Positions 26,554-35,661 of a stretch of DNA of 64,000 nt are shown here, one piece after another (position 1 is the first letter of the stretch; every line of letters starts with the position of its first letter). Under the pieces are notes generated by a model. The model saw only the letters and a list, made by a program, of their open reading frames with translations. It was not told where the DNA came from and made no database searches. Position numbers and translations under genes: made by a program. This DNA comes from Verrucomicrobiales bacterium (GTDB lineage: Bacteria; Verrucomicrobiota; Verrucomicrobiia; Verrucomicrobiales; SLCJ01), in assembly GCA_024636835.1 (NCBI GenBank), contig JAGXGH010000121.1, positions 32,888 through 96,887 of the forward strand. Direction: 5' to 3'.

Positions 26554-28050
26554 TTAACGCTGGGCGGTTTGTGCAGCGGGAGCTGGTTCTTCGAGGGCCT
26601 TGAAGAGCGGCGTTGGGTAGATGCCGAAGAAGAAGATGCCTGCTGTGTAGGCGATGATCAGTGCTTTGGTGGTGATGCCGATGGGTTGGGAATCGAGGTC
26701 GATGCCTTCGTCGGGTTCGTTCCAGAAGACGTTCTTAAGGACTTTGAGATAGTAGTAGAAACCAGCTGCTGCGCCAATGATGGCGATGGTGAGGAGGATG
26801 TAGTGTCCTGCGTCCACAGCTGCGGCGATGACGAGGAATTTCCCCCAAAATCCTGCGGTGAGCGGGACCCCGGCCAGGCTCGACATGGAGACGACCAAGG
26901 CGAAGGCGAGGAAGGGTGAGCGTTTCGCCAGTCCGTCGAAAGCGACGAGTTCGTCGCTGCCGGTGCGCGAACGAATCACGGTGAGGACCGCGAAGGCGAT
27001 GATGGTCATCAAGAGGTAGGCTCCGAGATAGAATCCGATGGTGGAGAATGGCGCGTCGGATACGATGCCGAGTAGCAGGAACCCTGCGTGGGCGATCGAT
27101 GAGTAGGCTAGCAGACGTTTGAAGTTGCTTTGGCCGATGGCGGCCAGGTTGCCGATGATCAGGGTGGCACCGGTAATGAATGCGAGGATTAGAATGATCT
27201 TTGGAGCCATCGCTTCGGAGGCGAGGAAGGGAGTGAGGAAACGCCACAAGACGATGAAGCCAGCGGCTTTTGATCCCACGGAGAGGAACGCGGTGATCGG
27301 TGTGGGTGCTCCTTGATAGACGTCGGGGATCCACAATTGCATGGGGGCGGCACCGACTTTGAATCCAAGCGCAATCAGCACCAACACGACGCCAAACATG
27401 AGAGTTGGAGTGGCGGCCCAGGTGGACCATTGCTCGGGTGATGCGGCGGAGAGGGCTTCGAGTGAGAGTGTGCCGGTGGCACCGAATACCCAGGCGATGC
27501 CGTACACGAGGAAGCCGGTGGAGAGTGCGCCGAGGATAAGATATTTCACGCCTGCCTCGAGCGAGCCCACGTTGCGGCGCATGGAGGCGACGAGCACGTA
27601 GAAGCTGATGGTGACGGTTTCCAGAGCGACGAGCATGGTGACCAGATCCTTGGCGGATGCCATCCACATGAGGCCTGCACAGGTGAAGAGAGGGAGCGAG
27701 AAGAATTCGCCGATACCACCTTGGCTGCCCTTGTCTGCTTCTTCAGGGCCGTTGATGCCTCTTCGAAGCACTGGAAGGAAGTCGAGCGAGAGGAGGACGA
27801 CGGAAAGTGTGGTTAGCAAGGCAATGCCTTTGAAGAAGATCGCTGCGCTATCGGTATGGTAGTAGTCCCTGAAGGTGTCGCCAAGATCAGCGGAGGAATC
27901 GACGGCGAAGAGCAGTCCAAAAACAATCAGCAGGGCTGCGGCGGAGAGCTTGCCGAGCACGGCTTTGTTTTTGAGGGTGGTGAAGGATTCGATCATCAAG
28001 AGGATGAGACCGAAGCCAACGAGGAGAAATTCTAGGATGTAAGCAGGCAT
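26554..28050 (-). CDS. nuoN: NADH-quinone oxidoreductase subunit N
   Basis: 498 residues, about 14 membrane segments; one of the three antiporter-like proton-pumping subunits of complex I. The conserved membrane glutamate (L-E-T-V-T-I-S-F-Y, near residue 144) and lysines (G-F-K-V-G-A-A-P-M-Q-L-W, near 228; F-K-R-L-L-A-Y-S-S-I-A-H-A-G, near 310) are all present. It is the last gene of the nuo operon. The gap to nuoM is 45 bases and holds a fragment of the AGTAGAGAGTAGAAAG-type repeat seen around a passenger gene upstream. Confidence 0.95.
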   Translation of the reverse strand: MPAYILEFLLVGFGLILLMIESFTTLKNKAVLGKLSAAALLIVFGLLFAVDSSADLGDTFRDYYHTDSAAIFFKGIALLTTLSVVLLSLDFLPVLRRGINGPEEADKGSQGGIGEFFSLPLFTCAGLMWMASAKDLVTMLVALETVTISFYVLVASMRRNVGSLEAGVKYLILGALSTGFLVYGIAWVFGATGTLSLEALSAASPEQWSTWAATPTLMFGVVLVLIALGFKVGAAPMQLWIPDVYQGAPTPITAFLSVGSKAAGFIVLWRFLTPFLASEAMAPKIILILAFITGATLIIGNLAAIGQSNFKRLLAYSSIAHAGFLLLGIVSDAPFSTIGFYLGAYLLMTIIAFAVLTVIRSRTGSDELVAFDGLAKRSPFLAFALVVSMSSLAGVPLTAGFWGKFLVIAAAVDAGHYILLTIAIIGAAAGFYYYLKVLKNVFWNEPDEGIDLDSQPIGITTKALIIAYTAGIFFFGIYPTPLFKALEEPAPAAQTAQR

Positions 28051-28095
28051 TTTCTGGGGAAAAGTAGAGAGTAGAAAGTAGAGAGAGGAAGAAGC

Positions 28096-29574
28096 TTACC
28101 CGAGATACTGGAGGAGGATTCTTGGGAAGAATCCGACGACAACGAGTGCGACGGCGAGGATGATAAAGGGGAGCTTCTCTTCGAAATCGAGTGGTTTACC
28201 GGCGGTGATGCCGCCGCGCGGTTCGTCGCCCATGAAGATAGAGCGGTAGGCACGGAGCATATAGACTGCGGATATCACCACGCCCCAGAAAGCAGCGATG
28301 GCTGCCCATTGGAGGTTGCCGAGTTCTGCGAGTGGGGTATCGCCGACGGCGATGCCTTTGAAGGCGGAGAGGAAGATCATCAATTCACCGGCGAAATTGG
28401 CGAATCCGGGAAGTCCGATTGAGGCAAAGGCTCCAAGACCGAAGAGAAGGCCAAGGGCAGGCAGTTTTTTGGCGAGGCCGCCGAGGTTTTCAAATTCGAG
28501 ACGTCCGGTGCGTTCTTCGATCTTGCCGGCAAGTGCGAACTGTAGCGCGATGGAAACACCATGTGCGAACATCAGGAGCAATGCGCCGTTGAGGGCGAGT
28601 GAGTTGTTGCCACCTGAGGCGATCAGTGCGGCGATTCCGAGGAAGATGTAACCCATGTGCATCACCGATGAGTTGCCGAGCATGAGGTCGAGTCGACGTT
28701 GTGCGACGGTGACTAAACCGACAAAGAGAATGTTCCCTAAGAGCAGAACGAGTAGCCAGTCAGCCCAGATTGCCATGCCTTCTCCGAGGAGTGGAACGGC
28801 GAGACGAATGAGACCGTAGAGTCCAAACTTCTTCAACACACCAGCGTGAAGCATCGAGACGGGTGTGGGTGCTGCCGCGTAGGCAGGTGCTGCCCAGCTG
28901 TGGAAGGGGAATAGAGAAACCAATGTGCCGAAGCCGACGATCAACAGAGCGGCAATCCATTTCTGAGCACCGCTATCCACTACGGAGCCGAGTAGTGTGG
29001 TCATGTCGAAGGACTGTGCCGGTGTGTGGTACACGAGGGCAACCAGTCCAGCCAGTAGGATGAGTGATCCGAGTCCGAGATAGATGGTGATGGTCCATGC
29101 GACCTTTCGCGGATTCTCACCGCGACCGAACATACCAATCATCAGGAAGGTAGGGATCAGTGCGAGTTCGTGGAAAGCGTAGAAGAAGAAAACGTCGGTG
29201 GAGAGGAAAGCTCCGAGGGCGCCGGCGGAGATTAATAGTGCAGAGACGAAGTGGAGACGCGGGCTTTTTACTTTGTCGCTGATTGTCCAGAGCGAGGCGA
29301 GTGTGACGATCACGGTGAGTAACAACATGATGAGGCTCATGCCATCGACGCCGAACGCGAGGGAGATACTTGGTTGATCGAGAACAGCGAGCGATGAAGC
29401 GAACTGGAACACACCGGCCGGAGCGGTGTGGTCGAACTTCAGACAGAGCAGGGATGCGAGCATCACGTTGGCGATTGCCGCAAGCATTGCTGTGGTGCGG
29501 GCCGGTGCTTTGAAGCCGATGAGAATCGCGGCCAGAATGGGTATCGCGACGATGAGGATGGGAATGGATTCCAT
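28096..29574 (-). CDS. nuoM: NADH-quinone oxidoreductase subunit M
   Basis: 492 residues, antiporter-like membrane subunit of complex I. It carries the essential glutamate in F-H-E-L-A-L-I-P-T-F (near residue 132) and the H-S-W-A-A-P-A-Y-A-A-A-P-T-P-V-S block with the following lysine (near 232). Complete. It lies between nuoL (288-base gap filled with repeats) and nuoN. Confidence 0.95.
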   Translation of the reverse strand: MESIPILIVAIPILAAILIGFKAPARTTAMLAAIANVMLASLLCLKFDHTAPAGVFQFASSLAVLDQPSISLAFGVDGMSLIMLLLTVIVTLASLWTISDKVKSPRLHFVSALLISAGALGAFLSTDVFFFYAFHELALIPTFLMIGMFGRGENPRKVAWTITIYLGLGSLILLAGLVALVYHTPAQSFDMTTLLGSVVDSGAQKWIAALLIVGFGTLVSLFPFHSWAAPAYAAAPTPVSMLHAGVLKKFGLYGLIRLAVPLLGEGMAIWADWLLVLLLGNILFVGLVTVAQRRLDLMLGNSSVMHMGYIFLGIAALIASGGNNSLALNGALLLMFAHGVSIALQFALAGKIEERTGRLEFENLGGLAKKLPALGLLFGLGAFASIGLPGFANFAGELMIFLSAFKGIAVGDTPLAELGNLQWAAIAAFWGVVISAVYMLRAYRSIFMGDEPRGGITAGKPLDFEEKLPFIILAVALVVVGFFPRILLQYLG

Positions 29575-29589
29575 GGGAAAGGTTATAAG

Positions 29590-29847
29590 TTATCGGTTAT
29601 TCGTTATTGGTGTTCTACTGCGGGACTGTTGGCGATAGAATGAAGATGAATGGGCGATAACGGTTTTAGGGTGTGAGAGAATGGACGGATGAATTTCTGA
29701 TACCAAATCTTGGTATTGATCTGACGCGAACAGTCGTTTAAATGTTTGATTGAGAGTGACTTGTGCGCGGGGAATAGTCATTTTTTTTCGAAAGCGGTAT
29801 GAGTGGTATGCGATGTATTCCGAATAACAAATAACTGATAACGAGTA
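29590..29847. repeat. Inverted-repeat-bounded insert in the nuoL-nuoM gap
   Basis: The left edge (29588-29610) reads GTTATCGGTTATTCGTTATT; the right edge (29826-29846) is its inverted variant GAATAACAAATAACTGATAAC. Inside is copy 3 of the ATACC-type element (29700-29800). No passenger gene remains. The same edge motif bounds inserts at 32580-32715 and 35636-35925. Confidence 0.7.
29700..29800 (+). repeat. ATACC-type dispersed element, copy 3
   Basis: Cleanest copy: end hairpin ATACCAAATCTTGGTAT, then GATCTGACGCGAACAG, a variable middle, TTGTGCGCGGGGAATAGTCA, eight T, and end GCGGTAT. Bounded by ATACC and GGTAT. Nested in the GTTATTCG-type insert between nuoL and nuoM. Confidence 0.85.
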
Positions 29848-29862
29848 TCAGCGGCTAAGCCG

Positions 29863-31704
29863 CTACGAGAGTGCGATATAGATGAGTGCGATCACGCCGA
29901 TGCCAAAGAGAATGGTGTAGTATTGAAGGTTGCCGGATTGGACACGGCGGAAGAGATATCCAGCACCGGAGCAGAGCCCTGCGCCACCACGGACGAGGAG
30001 CCCGCCAATAAGGAACTTGTCGAGAGCTGCAGCGATGAATGCCACGAGGTCTTGGCCTATTTTGACGACCCATTCGTAGATATCGTCGATGTAGAGACGG
30101 TTTTTGAAGAACCCGATGGAGATGGGATCTTTGTCTTTTCCACGATAGAGAACGATGGCAGCAACGATGCCGAGAACAAGAGAGGCGAGTGACGCGATGA
30201 GTGCTTTACTTCCTTCGTGTGACACTGGGTGGTTGGCATCCCATCCGAGATGGGCGTGGAAGGAATCGGGCAGGAAGTTCCCGGCAAAGAATCCATATCC
30301 AGCGATCACGGCCAGCACGCTGAGGATGATCAACGGGACTGACATGGTGAGCCCGACTTCGTGTGCCTCTTCAGCTCCGTGTGCACGAGGTTTTCCGAAG
30401 AAGGTCACCAGGACGAGTCGCAGCATGTAGAAGGTGGTGAGGAAGGCGACGAATACGGCGATCCAGAAGAGAGACGGGTTGGTGTGCTCGGCGGCGAAGA
30501 GGATGGATTCCTTCGACCAGAATCCGGAGCTTACGTAAGGAACCGCAATCAGCGCTGCGGTTCCAATCATGAAGGTGATCGCGGTGATCGGTGTTTTCTT
30601 GATCAGTCCACCCATTTTCCAGATGTCCTGCTCGTGGTGGCAGGCATAGATGACCGCACCGGATCCGAGGAAGAGGAGTGCTTTGAAGAAGGCGTGGGTG
30701 AAGAGGTGGAACATTCCGGCGTAGCCAGCGAGAAGACCAACCGCCATCACCATGTAACCAAGCTGCGAGAGTGTGGAGTAGGCGAGGATGCGTTTGATGT
30801 CGTTCTGCTGCGTTGCCATCAGAGCGGCGGCGAGGGCGGTGAGTCCACCGACCCATGAAATCGTGGTGGAGGAGAATAGGTCGGCTGCGATGAGGAAATC
30901 AACGCGGACGAGCATGTAAACACCGGCAGCAACCATGGTGGCTGCGTGGATCAGTGCGGAAACTGGTGTTGGGCCTTCCATCGCGCCTGGAAGCCAGATG
31001 TGAAGCGGCAGCTGGGCGGATTTTCCAACAGCTCCACAAAAGATGCCGAGAACACCGAGGGTGAGAAGGGTGCCGGTTAGAGGCAAGGTTTCCGCAGAGA
31101 ATGCTTCTTCGAGTCCGACGAATCCGACGGTGCCGGTAGCTCCGAAGAGGATGAGGATGCCAGCCATGAACCCGAAGTCGCCAATTCGGTTGACGATGAA
31201 GGCTTTCTTGGCAGCGTCGGCAGCTGAATTTTTCTCAAACCAGTGGCCGATAAGGATATAGGAGCTCACCCCGACGAGTTCCCAGAAGACGAACATCATC
31301 AGGAAGTTGTCTGCCAGCACGATGCCGGTCATGGAGAACATAAAGAGCGAAAGCCCGGCGAAGTAACGCGATTTGCCTTCATCATCCTTCATGTAGCCGA
31401 GGGAGAAAATGTGAACGAGCAAGCCGATGGTGGTGACGACAAACATCATGCCCAGCGCCAGTTTGTCGGGCATGACACTGAATGAGACCTGGAAATCGCC
31501 GACGTCAATCCAGTGGAGTGCCTTTATGCCTTCAAAGGCGTCGGTCCCCACTTGTCCAAGAAGCACAAGATTGATAATGAATGTCGCGGCGACACTTGCG
31601 GTGCCGAGAAGCGCGGCGGTGCCTGACATTTGTCGCAGGGCGAACTGGATGATCAGCGCAGAAGCGAGCGGAATGATGAGAAGGAGCCAGGGTAAGTTGG
31701 TCAT
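29863..31704 (-). CDS. nuoL: NADH-quinone oxidoreductase subunit L
   Basis: 613 residues, the largest antiporter-like subunit of complex I, with about 16 membrane segments and the long lateral helix near the C terminus (about residues 540-600). Key charged residues are present: F-W-E-L-V-G-V-S-S-Y (near 141), L-P-G-A-M-E-G-P-T-P-V-S-A-L-I-H-A (near 236) and N-D-I-K-R-I-L-A-Y-S-T (near 306). The start codon lies 8 bases from a 65-base hairpin repeat that is also found before the prenyl synthase gene at 47 kb. Confidence 0.95.
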   Translation of the reverse strand: MTNLPWLLLIIPLASALIIQFALRQMSGTAALLGTASVAATFIINLVLLGQVGTDAFEGIKALHWIDVGDFQVSFSVMPDKLALGMMFVVTTIGLLVHIFSLGYMKDDEGKSRYFAGLSLFMFSMTGIVLADNFLMMFVFWELVGVSSYILIGHWFEKNSAADAAKKAFIVNRIGDFGFMAGILILFGATGTVGFVGLEEAFSAETLPLTGTLLTLGVLGIFCGAVGKSAQLPLHIWLPGAMEGPTPVSALIHAATMVAAGVYMLVRVDFLIAADLFSSTTISWVGGLTALAAALMATQQNDIKRILAYSTLSQLGYMVMAVGLLAGYAGMFHLFTHAFFKALLFLGSGAVIYACHHEQDIWKMGGLIKKTPITAITFMIGTAALIAVPYVSSGFWSKESILFAAEHTNPSLFWIAVFVAFLTTFYMLRLVLVTFFGKPRAHGAEEAHEVGLTMSVPLIILSVLAVIAGYGFFAGNFLPDSFHAHLGWDANHPVSHEGSKALIASLASLVLGIVAAIVLYRGKDKDPISIGFFKNRLYIDDIYEWVVKIGQDLVAFIAAALDKFLIGGLLVRGGAGLCSGAGYLFRRVQSGNLQYYTILFGIGVIALIYIALS

Positions 31705-31712
31705 TGGTTAGG

Positions 31713-31777
31713 GAATGGAGAATGGAGAATGGAGTCGCGTAAAAAGGCTGCGCCGTACGCGATGGGGAATGGAGAAT
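31713..31777. repeat. GAATGGAG repeat with conserved TCGCGT/ACGCGA hairpin, copy 1
   Basis: GAATGGAGAATGGAG, then TCGCGTAAAA, GGCTGCGCC, ACGCGATGG, then GGAATGGAGAAT. Copy 2 is at 47024-47082. The TCGCGT and ACGCGA arms would pair. In both cases the repeat ends within about 11 bases of a start codon, on the 5' side of the gene. The right partner of the edge motif (rc of GGAGAATTGAG) is at 32222-32250, beyond the four-helix-bundle gene. Confidence 0.75.
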
Positions 31778-31781
31778 GTTG

Positions 31782-32210
31782 TCAGATCTCTTGTTGGGAG
31801 ATGATGTAATCTGCGGGTTCTTCGGAGATATGAGAGTTCGTTTTGCTGCGCAGTAGATAATTAATGTAGCCGTTCAAAAGCTTTGCTGCCTGATCCACAA
31901 GATGCCGGACTTGTTCGAGTTGGGCTGGGGAGAAATGCGATTCGTCGTGTCCAGTGATCACGTGGTCAAGCACCTCGTAAACAGATCCCCGGGCATTTCG
32001 GCAGAACTTAGCGTTGTCTTGAAAATGAAATCGTCCGTAACCTTCGGCGATATTTGCGGTGGTGGATCGCGCAGATCGTAAGAGCTGATCTTTTAGTCGG
32101 AACTGTTCGTCTTTGTGTAAGTTAGGAGCAAGTTCACGGGCAACGAATAGCCGAAGCGCTCGGCAAGCTTGCCAGCACTGCAGGTCTTCGAATGTGTGTG
32201 AACGACTCAT
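31782..32210 (-). CDS. Four-helix-bundle protein (23S rRNA intervening-sequence type)
   Basis: 142 residues from the ATG at 32210 (a longer frame to 32231 is less likely). The family signature is clear: F-E-D-L-Q-C-W-Q-A-C-R at the start, Q-L-L-R-S-A-R-S-T-T-A-N-I-A-E-G-Y-G-R in the middle (about residues 50-67), and a last helix V-D-Q-A-A-K-L-L-N-G-Y-I-N-Y-L. Such proteins are found in insertions in 23S rRNA genes and beside diversity-generating retroelements (Avd), and their own function is unsettled. Here it sits between nuoK and nuoL in the same direction, bounded by GGAGAATGGAG-type inverted repeats. It has no known role in complex I and looks like a passenger. Confidence 0.9.
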   Translation of the reverse strand: MSRSHTFEDLQCWQACRALRLFVARELAPNLHKDEQFRLKDQLLRSARSTTANIAEGYGRFHFQDNAKFCRNARGSVYEVLDHVITGHDESHFSPAQLEQVRHLVDQAAKLLNGYINYLLRSKTNSHISEEPADYIISQQEI

Positions 32211-32255
32211 TGCCAATTTAACTAATCTCAATTCTCCAATCCCTATTCTCTATGG

Positions 32256-32570
32256 CTAGCCCTTCAATACCTGTATATCGTTGATATGGACGGTTTGGCG
32301 GGCGCGGAAAAGAGCGACGATAATGGCGAGTCCGACGGCGACTTCTGCTGCGGCGACGGTGATGATGAAGAAGACGAGGGTTTGGGCGTGCATGTTGGGC
32401 AGCCCGGCTTCACCATTGAAGCGGGAGAACGCGACCAAGGTGAGGTTGCCGGCGCTGAGCATCATTTCGAGGCACATGAACATGATGATCAAGTTGCGGC
32501 GCACGAGAACGCCGAGTAGGCCGATGGCGAACAGCAGGCCGGAGGCGATGAGGTAGTTTGCGAGAGTCAT
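32256..32570 (-). CDS. nuoK: NADH-quinone oxidoreductase subunit K
   Basis: 104 residues, three membrane helices, standard NuoK size. The conserved glutamates of the proton path are in [11 protein letters not shown] (near 35) and A-A-E-V-A-V-G-L-A (near 73). Complete. A four-helix-bundle passenger lies downstream and a 130-base repeat insert upstream. Confidence 0.96.
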   Translation of the reverse strand: MTLANYLIASGLLFAIGLLGVLVRRNLIIMFMCLEMMLSAGNLTLVAFSRFNGEAGLPNMHAQTLVFFIITVAAAEVAVGLAIIVALFRARQTVHINDIQVLKG

Positions 32571-32579
32571 TGTGGTGAG

Positions 32580-32715
32580 TTATATGTTATATGATATTGG
32601 TTATTCGGCATTGCGTTGAATAACTTGAAAGAGGCTTTGGAGGGGAAGGGAGCGGTGGAATCGAGAGTGAGATGAAATTGGAGATTTATAACCGATAACG
32701 AATAACTGATAACAC
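32580..32715. repeat. Empty inverted-repeat-bounded insert in the nuoJ-nuoK gap
   Basis: Left edge GTTATATGATATTGGTTATTCGG-like (32582-32609), right edge ATAACCGATAACGAATAAC followed by TGATAAC (32689-32714), inverted relative to each other. No open frame lies inside. Same edge motif as 29590-29847 and 35636-35925. Confidence 0.65.
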
Positions 32716-32721
32716 CGCAGG

Positions 32722-33306
32722 TCAGGTGAGGCGCTTTTTGGAGAGGAGGACGACGCCGATGGCAGAGACGAGTAGCAGCACCGCGATCATCTGGATTTGA
32801 AAGTTGTATTGGGTGAAGAGAGTTTCACCTACGATCTGGACGTCCGGGAATTGGCCTTCTTGAAGGTTTTCGAGGATGCGGTCGTTCTCCAAGGGCTGTT
32901 GATCGAAGGCTGCGAGGCGAACTTCGGCCGCTTTTGCTGTGTCGATTTCTGCGAGTGGTTGATCACCGCCTTCGATCTGTCCGACAACGCTGATCAGTTG
33001 GCCGACAAAGAAGAGAACGAGAAATAAGCCGCTACCGACGGCGACGAGGTTGATCTTGCTTTTTTTCTCTTCCTTCACATCGAGGAGCATGATGATGAAG
33101 ATGAAGAGCACCATCACTGCGCCTGCGTAGACGAGGATTTGTATGATGCCGATAAAAAAGGCACTGAGCTGAATGAATAGCCCGGCGAGTCCCATGAAGG
33201 AAAGGAGGAGGCAAAGAGCGCTCGCCACCGGGTTGCGGTTGAGCACCACACCAAGCCCGGCTCCGAGCATGATGGTGGTGAGGATGTAGAAGAGCAAATG
33301 TTCCAT
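32722..33306 (-). CDS. nuoJ: NADH-quinone oxidoreductase subunit J
   Basis: 194 residues, five membrane helices, typical NuoJ (G-A-G-L-G-V-V-L-N-R-N-P-V at the start, Y-A-G-A-V-M-V-L-F-I-F-I-I-M-L-L-D in helix 3). A hydrophilic loop of about 60 residues (about 105-165) lies between helices four and five, as in other J subunits. Complete and in the expected place before nuoK. Confidence 0.95.
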   Translation of the reverse strand: MEHLLFYILTTIMLGAGLGVVLNRNPVASALCLLLSFMGLAGLFIQLSAFFIGIIQILVYAGAVMVLFIFIIMLLDVKEEKKSKINLVAVGSGLFLVLFFVGQLISVVGQIEGGDQPLAEIDTAKAAEVRLAAFDQQPLENDRILENLQEGQFPDVQIVGETLFTQYNFQIQMIAVLLLVSAIGVVLLSKKRLT

Positions 33307-33321
33307 TTGAGTAGAGAGAGG

Positions 33322-33758
33322 AGTAGAAAGTATAAAGTATAGGGTAGAAAGGGCTTTTTAACGGGCTTCGATACTGTTGATGAGGCCCTTTAGCATGCGC
33401 TGAATTTCTTGAGCTGCGTCTTGGAGGTCGTTGGTCGTGGAGTAGGAGAGATCTTGGGCTAGCCGTAACTGGTAACGAGCTTCGTTGGCTGATGTTTCCG
33501 CGATATTGTAGAAGTGAATCTTGTCTTTTTGGCTTCGACGGCCAAAGCCTTCGGCGATATTGGATGGAATAGAGATGGCTGCGCGGCGAATTTGTGAAGT
33601 AAGGACGAAGAGTTCCTCTTTTGGGAATGTTTTGGTGGTTTTGTAAATTTCTAGAACGAGTTGGTGAGCTTTCCTCCAGACATCTAGGTCTTCGAATGTC
33701 TTAGCGTTGGTCATGGTCAATCCCTCTATACTCTATACTTTCTGCCTTATACTCCCTT
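33322..33758. mobile_element. Inverted-repeat-bounded cassette carrying a four-helix-bundle gene (nuoI-nuoJ gap)
   Basis: Edges are AGAAAGTATAAAGTATAGGG (left, 33326-33345) and the inverted CCCTCTATACTCTATACTTT (right, 33722-33741); when one is reversed, they agree at all but about two positions over 20 bases. The cassette contains one gene in the operon direction. No transposase is present, so mobility is inferred from the structure only. Confidence 0.6.
33358..33720 (-). CDS. Four-helix-bundle protein (23S rRNA intervening-sequence type)
   Basis: 120 residues, the usual length. Signature blocks: T-F-E-D-L-D-V-W-R-K-A-H-Q-L-V at the start, Q-I-R-R-A-A-I-S-I-P-S-N-I-A-E-G-F-G-R in the middle, F-Y-N-I-A-E-T-S-A-N-E-A-R-Y-Q-L in helix three. 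It is only distantly like the other copy at 31782-32210 (shared T-F-E-D-L, N-I-A-E-G), so the two were probably acquired separately and not by local duplication. It sits between nuoI and nuoJ, bounded by TATACTTT-type inverted repeats. Passenger status is inferred. Confidence 0.92.
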   Translation of the reverse strand: MTMTNAKTFEDLDVWRKAHQLVLEIYKTTKTFPKEELFVLTSQIRRAAISIPSNIAEGFGRRSQKDKIHFYNIAETSANEARYQLRLAQDLSYSTTNDLQDAAQEIQRMLKGLINSIEAR

Positions 33759-33760
33759 TG

Positions 33761-34327
33761 CTACTTAAGATCATTCCACTTGTTCACCAGTCCGATGCGC
33801 TGGCCGCCGATTTCGTAGAGTTTGTCTTTGTCGTGAACCATTTCTTCCCGTGACGTTCCGGTGATGGCGTAATCTTTGCGGAGGTAGATGGCTTGCTCCG
33901 GGCAAACTTCTTCGCACATTCCGCAGTAGATGCAGCGGATCATATCGATATCGAATGCCTGGGGCTTCTTCTCCACCTTCGCCCATTCGCTGTCCGCCGG
34001 AATTTCTTGTGGGATGATCTTGATGGCTTTTGGCGGACAGATGAACTCGCAGAGCTGGCAGGAAACACAGCGCTCGCGCCCGAGTTCGTCGGTGACCAGC
34101 GCTGGCGCGCCTCGGTAATACTCGGGTAGGTGGCTGTCCCATTTCTGCTCTGGATACTGCATGGTGACGCCGAGGTGACCGGCGGCGAGTTGCTCTTTAC
34201 CCTCTGCCTTGCCTCTGAGCGAGCGAACTCCGTGAGAGAGAGTGAGTCGCAATCCTTTGATCAGCGTCGGAATGAAGAGCTTCTCGAGGAAGGTGAGTTT
34301 GGGGCGTTTTACGGTGATTGTAGCCAT
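33761..34327 (-). CDS. nuoI: NADH-quinone oxidoreductase subunit I
   Basis: 188 residues, peripheral-arm subunit carrying two [4Fe-4S] clusters (N6a and N6b). Both ferredoxin motifs are intact: C-V-S-C-Q-L-C-E-F-I-C-P near residue 80 and C-I-Y-C-G-M-C-E-E-V-C-P near residue 122. The N-terminal amphipathic helices (G-L-R-L-T-L-S-H-G-V-R) are present. It docks onto NuoH and passes electrons toward NuoB. Confidence 0.96.
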   Translation of the reverse strand: MATITVKRPKLTFLEKLFIPTLIKGLRLTLSHGVRSLRGKAEGKEQLAAGHLGVTMQYPEQKWDSHLPEYYRGAPALVTDELGRERCVSCQLCEFICPPKAIKIIPQEIPADSEWAKVEKKPQAFDIDMIRCIYCGMCEEVCPEQAIYLRKDYAITGTSREEMVHDKDKLYEIGGQRIGLVNKWNDLK

Positions 34328-34343
34328 GGGAGTGGAAAGTTTT

Positions 34344-34478
34344 GACAGGATTTACGGGATTATCAGGATTGGTTTTCTGTCAGAAAGTCATCGGTGAAGC
34401 GGTAAGCTTAGGGGTTTCCGAAAGTGTATGAAGGGGTTTTCTGAGTCTGAATCCTGTAAAATCTTGTGAATCCTGTCT
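34344..34478. repeat. Empty inverted-repeat-bounded insert in the nuoH-nuoI gap
   Basis: Left edge GACAGGATTTACGGGATT (34344-34361), right edge, read on the opposite strand, AGACAGGATTCACAAGATTT (34478 back to 34459). These match the edges of the GxxExxY cassette at 37692-38169. Nothing codes inside. Confidence 0.7.
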
Positions 34479-34503
34479 GAAATAATTCGGTTTGATCTCT
34501 TTT

Positions 34504-35634
34504 TTATTTAAAAATCATGATGATGCCGGCGGCGACGAAGATGTTGACCAAAGCGGCTTCGAAAAACACTACCCAGCCGAGTTTCATGAGTTGGTCGTAG
34601 CGGAAACGGGGGACGGTCCAGCGGACGGCGATGAAGAAAATGATGAAAGCGATCACCTTGGCAAAGAAGACGCCGATATGGGCGAGTCCTAGCCACCATG
34701 GGACGAGTCCGTCGTCGCCGATGAAATTTTGATCGAGACCGAAGGGGAGTGACCATCCGCCGAGGAAAAGTGTCACGATAAGGCCTGAACCAATGATCAT
34801 CGCGGCGTATTCTCCAAGGAAGAAAAGCGCGAACTTCATCGAGCTGTATTCGGTGTGATATCCGGCGACGAGTTCGGTTTCGCATTCCGGAAGGTCGAAG
34901 GGTGTGCGGTTGGTTTCGGCGAAGATCGAGACGGTGAAGATGAAGAACGCGATCATCGCAGGAATCCACAACAGGGCGGACTCGGCACTGATGTGGAAAC
35001 CGGTTTCGTTCCACACGACTGGAAGGAGCAGCCAACCGTTCTCTGATTGTTGTTTGACGATGTCGGTGAGGTTGATCTCGCCAAAGATCAGAAGAACAGG
35101 AACGAGTGATAGTCCGAGGCAAATCTCGTAGGAGATCATTTGGGCCGAGGAACGGACACCACCAAGGAATGAATATTTGGAGTTTGATGACCAACCTGCC
35201 AGGACGATGCCGTAAACGGAGAGTGAGGCGATGGCGAAGATGAAAAGCGGGCCGACATTCAAATCGGCGATAACGAGTTTTACCGGGTCGTCGAGAAAGG
35301 GAAGGTTCAGCTCGCTGCCGAAGGGAATCACCGCGCAGGTTAGCAGCGCTGGAATGAGAACGAAGGCCGGAGCCAGCCAGTAGTAGAACTTATTTACGTG
35401 GTTCGGTGTGAAATCTTCTTTGAGCAGGAATTTCAAACCGTCGACGATAGGCTGTCCCAATCCTGCCAAACGGATTTTGGTAAATGGAATACCGACTCGG
35501 TTAGGGCCAACGCGGTCCTGCATGGCTGCGGAAACACGGCGCTCGGCATAAACCGAGTAGGCGACGAGTGGCAAAATCATCAAGAAGGTAAATCCGATGA
35601 TCTTGATGAGGGTGATGATGAGAATGGTGAGCAT
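34504..35634 (-). CDS. nuoH: NADH-quinone oxidoreductase subunit H
   Basis: 376 residues, eight or nine membrane helices, forms the quinone-binding chamber with NuoB and NuoD. Conserved blocks: R-V-G-P-N-R-V-G (near residue 42), G-W-S-S-N-S-K-Y-S-F-L-G-G-V-R-S-S-A-Q in the middle, and A-E-T-N-R-T-P-F-D-L-P-E-C-E-T-E-L-V-A-G-Y-H-T-E-Y with the expected acidic loop. Complete. Confidence 0.96.
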   Translation of the reverse strand: MLTILIITLIKIIGFTFLMILPLVAYSVYAERRVSAAMQDRVGPNRVGIPFTKIRLAGLGQPIVDGLKFLLKEDFTPNHVNKFYYWLAPAFVLIPALLTCAVIPFGSELNLPFLDDPVKLVIADLNVGPLFIFAIASLSVYGIVLAGWSSNSKYSFLGGVRSSAQMISYEICLGLSLVPVLLIFGEINLTDIVKQQSENGWLLLPVVWNETGFHISAESALLWIPAMIAFFIFTVSIFAETNRTPFDLPECETELVAGYHTEYSSMKFALFFLGEYAAMIIGSGLIVTLFLGGWSLPFGLDQNFIGDDGLVPWWLGLAHIGVFFAKVIAFIIFFIAVRWTVPRFRYDQLMKLGWVVFFEAALVNIFVAAGIIMIFK

Positions 35635-35661
35635 GGGCTGGAAAAAGTTATCCGTTATTGG